A stretch of DNA of 64,000 nt from the NCBI GenBank assembly GCA_900316795.1, contig ONEF01000001.1:124001-188000 (forward strand), in the 5' to 3' direction. Both the position numbers and the translations under genes were made by a program. The notes beneath the pieces were generated by a model that was given only the letters and a program-made list of their open reading frames with translations, made no database searches and was not told the DNA's origin. Shown piece after piece: positions 62,445 to 64,000 of the stretch; the first letter of the stretch is position 1; each line of letters starts with the position of its first letter. Source of the stretch: an uncultured Bacteroidales bacterium (GTDB taxonomy: Bacteria > Bacteroidota > Bacteroidia > Bacteroidales > UBA932).

Positions 62445-62478
62445 GACAGGCGGTATAGTTCCACTAACACCGCCTGTC
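62445..62478 (-). terminator. Perfect 10-bp hairpin within the operon
   Basis: GACAGGCGGT (62445-62454) and ACCGCCTGTC (62469-62478), 14-base loop, 26 bp after the stop of the 103-residue gene. The tail is A/T-rich without a clear T run, so partial termination or RNA stabilisation is as likely as full stop. Confidence 0.5.
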
Positions 62479-62503
62479 ACGGTAACAAAGCTATTTAATG
62501 CTA

Positions 62504-62815
62504 TTACTTCCCTGAGGATGTCAAGGTAACCTTGTTGTCAACCAGTTTTGAGTCATCTGGAGATGCCACCTGTACGCCAATGCCGTACATTTCGCTGAGC
62601 TTGGTCTCAAAAGTTCCAACCTGAGTGTTTCCGCCAACAGATAACTTTCCTCCAGCAGCCTTAGGGTCTCTAATCTCTGCGAGGGTAGCTTCTTCATTAG
62701 CAAACTGCTTGCATGCTTTCGTCGTGTAAACTCTCAGAGTTGAGCCGAAAGCCTTTTTAAAATTGGCCTTGAGGGTTTTTACCTTCATTCTGCCGTCAAT
62801 GTTAAAATCTGCCAT
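62504..62815 (-). CDS. Conserved unknown 103-residue protein
   Basis: Start MADFNIDGRMKVKTLKANFK, then KAFGSTLRVYTTKACK, a TLAEIRDPKAAGGKLSVGG stretch and KLSEMYGIGVQVASPDDSKL near the end. It looks like a small alpha/beta soluble domain. I believe related proteins occur in varied bacteria with the same KTLKxxFKxxFGxTLRVY core, but I cannot name a family. It sits between the TerB-like gene (33 bp upstream) and the membrane peptide gene. Confidence 0.7.
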   Translation of the reverse strand: MADFNIDGRMKVKTLKANFKKAFGSTLRVYTTKACKQFANEEATLAEIRDPKAAGGKLSVGGNTQVGTFETKLSEMYGIGVQVASPDDSKLVDNKVTLTSSGK

Positions 62816-62848
62816 AATTGTGAAATTTATTGGTTAATAATGGTTTAA

Positions 62849-63262
62849 TTATTCGAAACTAACTTCAAGTTCAGGCTCTGTCTTTACAAGATCTGCAACC
62901 ATCAGCATGACAAACTGATGCTCTAAATCCAGAGCGTCGGCCATTGCCAGGAGATTTGTCATCTCGTCGTAGGAGAGAACATTGTCGCTGATTATAACCT
63001 GAAGAACTGCCTCCATGAGAATTCCGATTTCTTCGTCATCAACCTTTTCAGCGGCTTCAACGATATATTCGGTAGCTTTCTCTGCAGAGTACTTCTTAAT
63101 TCTTGCTATCTCGCCATCTACACATTTAACGAATTCATCTTCTTTGAACTCAAGTGCTTCCGCGATTTCTTTAACAGCTTCTTTTTCAGCCTCATTGTAT
63201 TCTGCGTCTGCCCAGACAGCAGCTGCGATAAAAGATGCAATGGTTTTAATGTCTGTTTTCAT
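62849..63262 (-). CDS. TerB-like helical protein
   Basis: 137 residues, all helical, strongly acidic. The pattern of an N-terminal SFIAAAVWADAEYNEAEKEA with Asp/Glu spaced as in TerB, then EALEFKEDEFVKCVDGE and a second half IISDNVLSYDEMTNLLAMAD repeating the same motif, fits TerB (tellurite-resistance associated, metal-binding). TerB proteins lie at the membrane face and are linked to stress and phage-response complexes. Three bases separate it from the basic protein gene downstream. Confidence 0.8.
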   Translation of the reverse strand: MKTDIKTIASFIAAAVWADAEYNEAEKEAVKEIAEALEFKEDEFVKCVDGEIARIKKYSAEKATEYIVEAAEKVDDEEIGILMEAVLQVIISDNVLSYDEMTNLLAMADALDLEHQFVMLMVADLVKTEPELEVSFE

Positions 63263-63265
63263 GAT

Positions 63266-63463
63266 CTAGAAATTGAAAAGTCTTTTGATTCTGTTTTTGA
63301 GGCTTCCTTTAGCTCTTCTGGCTTTTGCCATTCTAGCTGCTATGGCCTTACCTTCTTTTGTTCTCAAGTCCACTTTGCCTGAAGCGGTCTTCTTGACTGT
63401 TGATTTTTTTGGGGATGCCTTCTTGGCAACAGTCTTTTTAGCAGTTGTTTTTGATGTAGCCAT
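63266..63463 (-). CDS. Lys/Ala-rich basic protein with one KEGKA motif
   Basis: 65 residues: a Lys/Thr/Ala tail-like start (ATSKTTAKKTVAKKASPKKS), then the motif VDLRTKEGKAIAARMAKARR and a basic end. Composition is like histone H1-like bacterial proteins, but the motif is distinct and recurs twice in the next gene. Probably binds nucleic acid or acidic membrane surfaces. It lies 9 bp after the neighbouring gene. Confidence 0.7.
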   Translation of the reverse strand: MATSKTTAKKTVAKKASPKKSTVKKTASGKVDLRTKEGKAIAARMAKARRAKGSLKNRIKRLFNF

Positions 63464-63472
63464 AATTATGTT

Positions 63473-63736
63473 TTATTTGTTTTTACGTTTTAGTGCCCTT
63501 CTAGCTTTTGCCATTCTGGCGATTATTGCCTTTCCTTCCTTTGTCCTCTTGTCAACGGTTCCGTCTGCATTCTTCTTGACGGTCTTGGCGTTGACTTTCT
63601 TTTTAAGGAGTGTCTGGTTTCTCTTCATTGTTTTCTGGGCCTTTGCAACTCTTGCCGCAATTGCTTTACCTTCCTTTGTCCTGCGATCTACATGGCCAGA
63701 GGCGGTTTTCTTTGTTTTAGTTTTTGAGGTTGCCAT
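63473..63736 (-). CDS. Lys/Ala-rich basic protein with two KEGKA motifs
   Basis: 87 residues from ATG 63736. Motif copies: VDRRTKEGKAIAARVAKAQK and VDKRTKEGKAIIARMAKARR, separated by a basic linker (KRNQTLLKKKVNAKTVKK). Each copy is preceded by a short [AS]-[SD]-G. It starts with MATSKTK as does the next protein, so the two are paralogues. The longer upstream frame overlaps the OmpA gene stop and is not used. Confidence 0.7.
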   Translation of the reverse strand: MATSKTKTKKTASGHVDRRTKEGKAIAARVAKAQKTMKRNQTLLKKKVNAKTVKKNADGTVDKRTKEGKAIIARMAKARRALKRKNK

Positions 63737-63761
63737 TTTTTTATTGTTTAATAGTTGCTCA

Positions 63762-64000
63762 TTATTTAACAACGATAAATTCTGTTCTCCTGTTTTCTGG
63801 AGCATTAGGGTTGTCTGGATTCTTTAACTTGGAAGATCCATAACCGATATATTCAAGCCTGCCTGCATCAACCCCTTCATTGTTAATCAGAAAATCAACT
63901 GCAGCTTTTGCTCTTGCAACAGAAAGTTTCTGATTGAAATCAGCATCACCTTCGGCAGAAGTGTGACCTTCAAGTTTAAGTTTGAGATTCGGGTTGTTTT
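63762..64000 (-). CDS. OmpA-family C-terminal domain protein (partial at right edge)
   Basis: Only the last ~78 residues are present. They match the peptidoglycan-binding OmpA domain: LKLKLEGHTSAEGDADFNQK, then LSVARAKAAVDFLINNEGVD, GRLEYIGYGSSKLKNPDN and ENRRTEFIVVK at the end. The N-terminal part lies beyond the window. It is the first visible gene of the co-directional run to 59022, with 25 bp before the next ATG. Confidence 0.88.
   Translation of the reverse strand, partial: NNPNLKLKLEGHTSAEGDADFNQKLSVARAKAAVDFLINNEGVDAGRLEYIGYGSSKLKNPDNPNAPENRRTEFIVVK

Overview
The window looks like a chromosome segment of a Bacteroidales bacterium, probably a gut or rumen lineage; genus cannot be fixed from this sequence. 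Supporting signs are many TAnnTTTG -7 promoter boxes with few Shine-Dalgarno sites, fimbrillin-like lipoproteins, a GldE-type protein, DUF2723 and DUF4271 membrane proteins, a SUI1/YciH factor, a GlsF-like fused acyltransferase and AraC-type regulators carrying exported sensor domains. The core is moderately GC-rich. Two stretches (about 4.1-7.0 kb and 58.3-64.0 kb) are visibly more AT-rich and look acquired.

Layout. 1-4.0 kb: a membrane-spanning TPR-AraC regulator (cut by the left edge), divergent from three exported or membrane proteins. 4.1-7.0 kb: an AT-rich patch with an AlbA_2/Schlafen-type protein and a DnaB-like helicase remnant. 7.0-24.0 kb: housekeeping genes (a TlpA-like lipoprotein; tyrS-rbfA-lolE-like-lipoprotein-alsT; a C69 dipeptidase; ispE; a phosphopantetheinyl transferase with gldE; groES-groEL; tadA; tRNA-Gln), then a first small-peptide plus fimbrillin-like cassette. 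24.0-36.7 kb: a Na/Pi cotransporter, a large metalloprotease-propeller-barrel protein, a Kelch-TM-AraC regulator, and two more small-peptide plus giant lipoprotein pairs in tandem. 36.7-53.3 kb: uvrC, a GlsF-like glycine-lipid synthase, an rnpA-yidD fusion, hemD with an Ala/Lys/Pro tail, DUF4271, SUI1, a DUF2723 glycosyltransferase, a LuxE-like and a GH3-like adenylating enzyme, a CtpA-type protease, rdgB and recO.

53.3-55.6 kb is a repeat nest: a REP-associated Y1 transposase surrounded by REP-like hairpins, a 46-bp tandem array, a roughly 250-bp tandem duplication and a 35-bp tail array. 55.5-58.3 kb holds a U32 peptidase interrupted by an in-frame minisatellite, YbjQ and a hexapeptide acetyltransferase.

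58.3-64.0 kb is AT-rich and nearly all on the minus strand, reading from the right edge leftward: an OmpA-type protein (cut by the edge), two Lys/Ala-rich basic proteins sharing a repeated motif, a TerB-like protein, a conserved unknown 103-residue protein, a one-helix membrane peptide, a coiled-coil protein, a voltage-gated-like ion channel with a non-canonical filter and large C-terminal domain, a 56-residue basic protein, a DUF6884-like protein and a GIY-YIG-like protein. Gene spacing suggests one operon; this is my best candidate for an undescribed system. The small acidic peptide cassettes (three copies in the window) are the second candidate.
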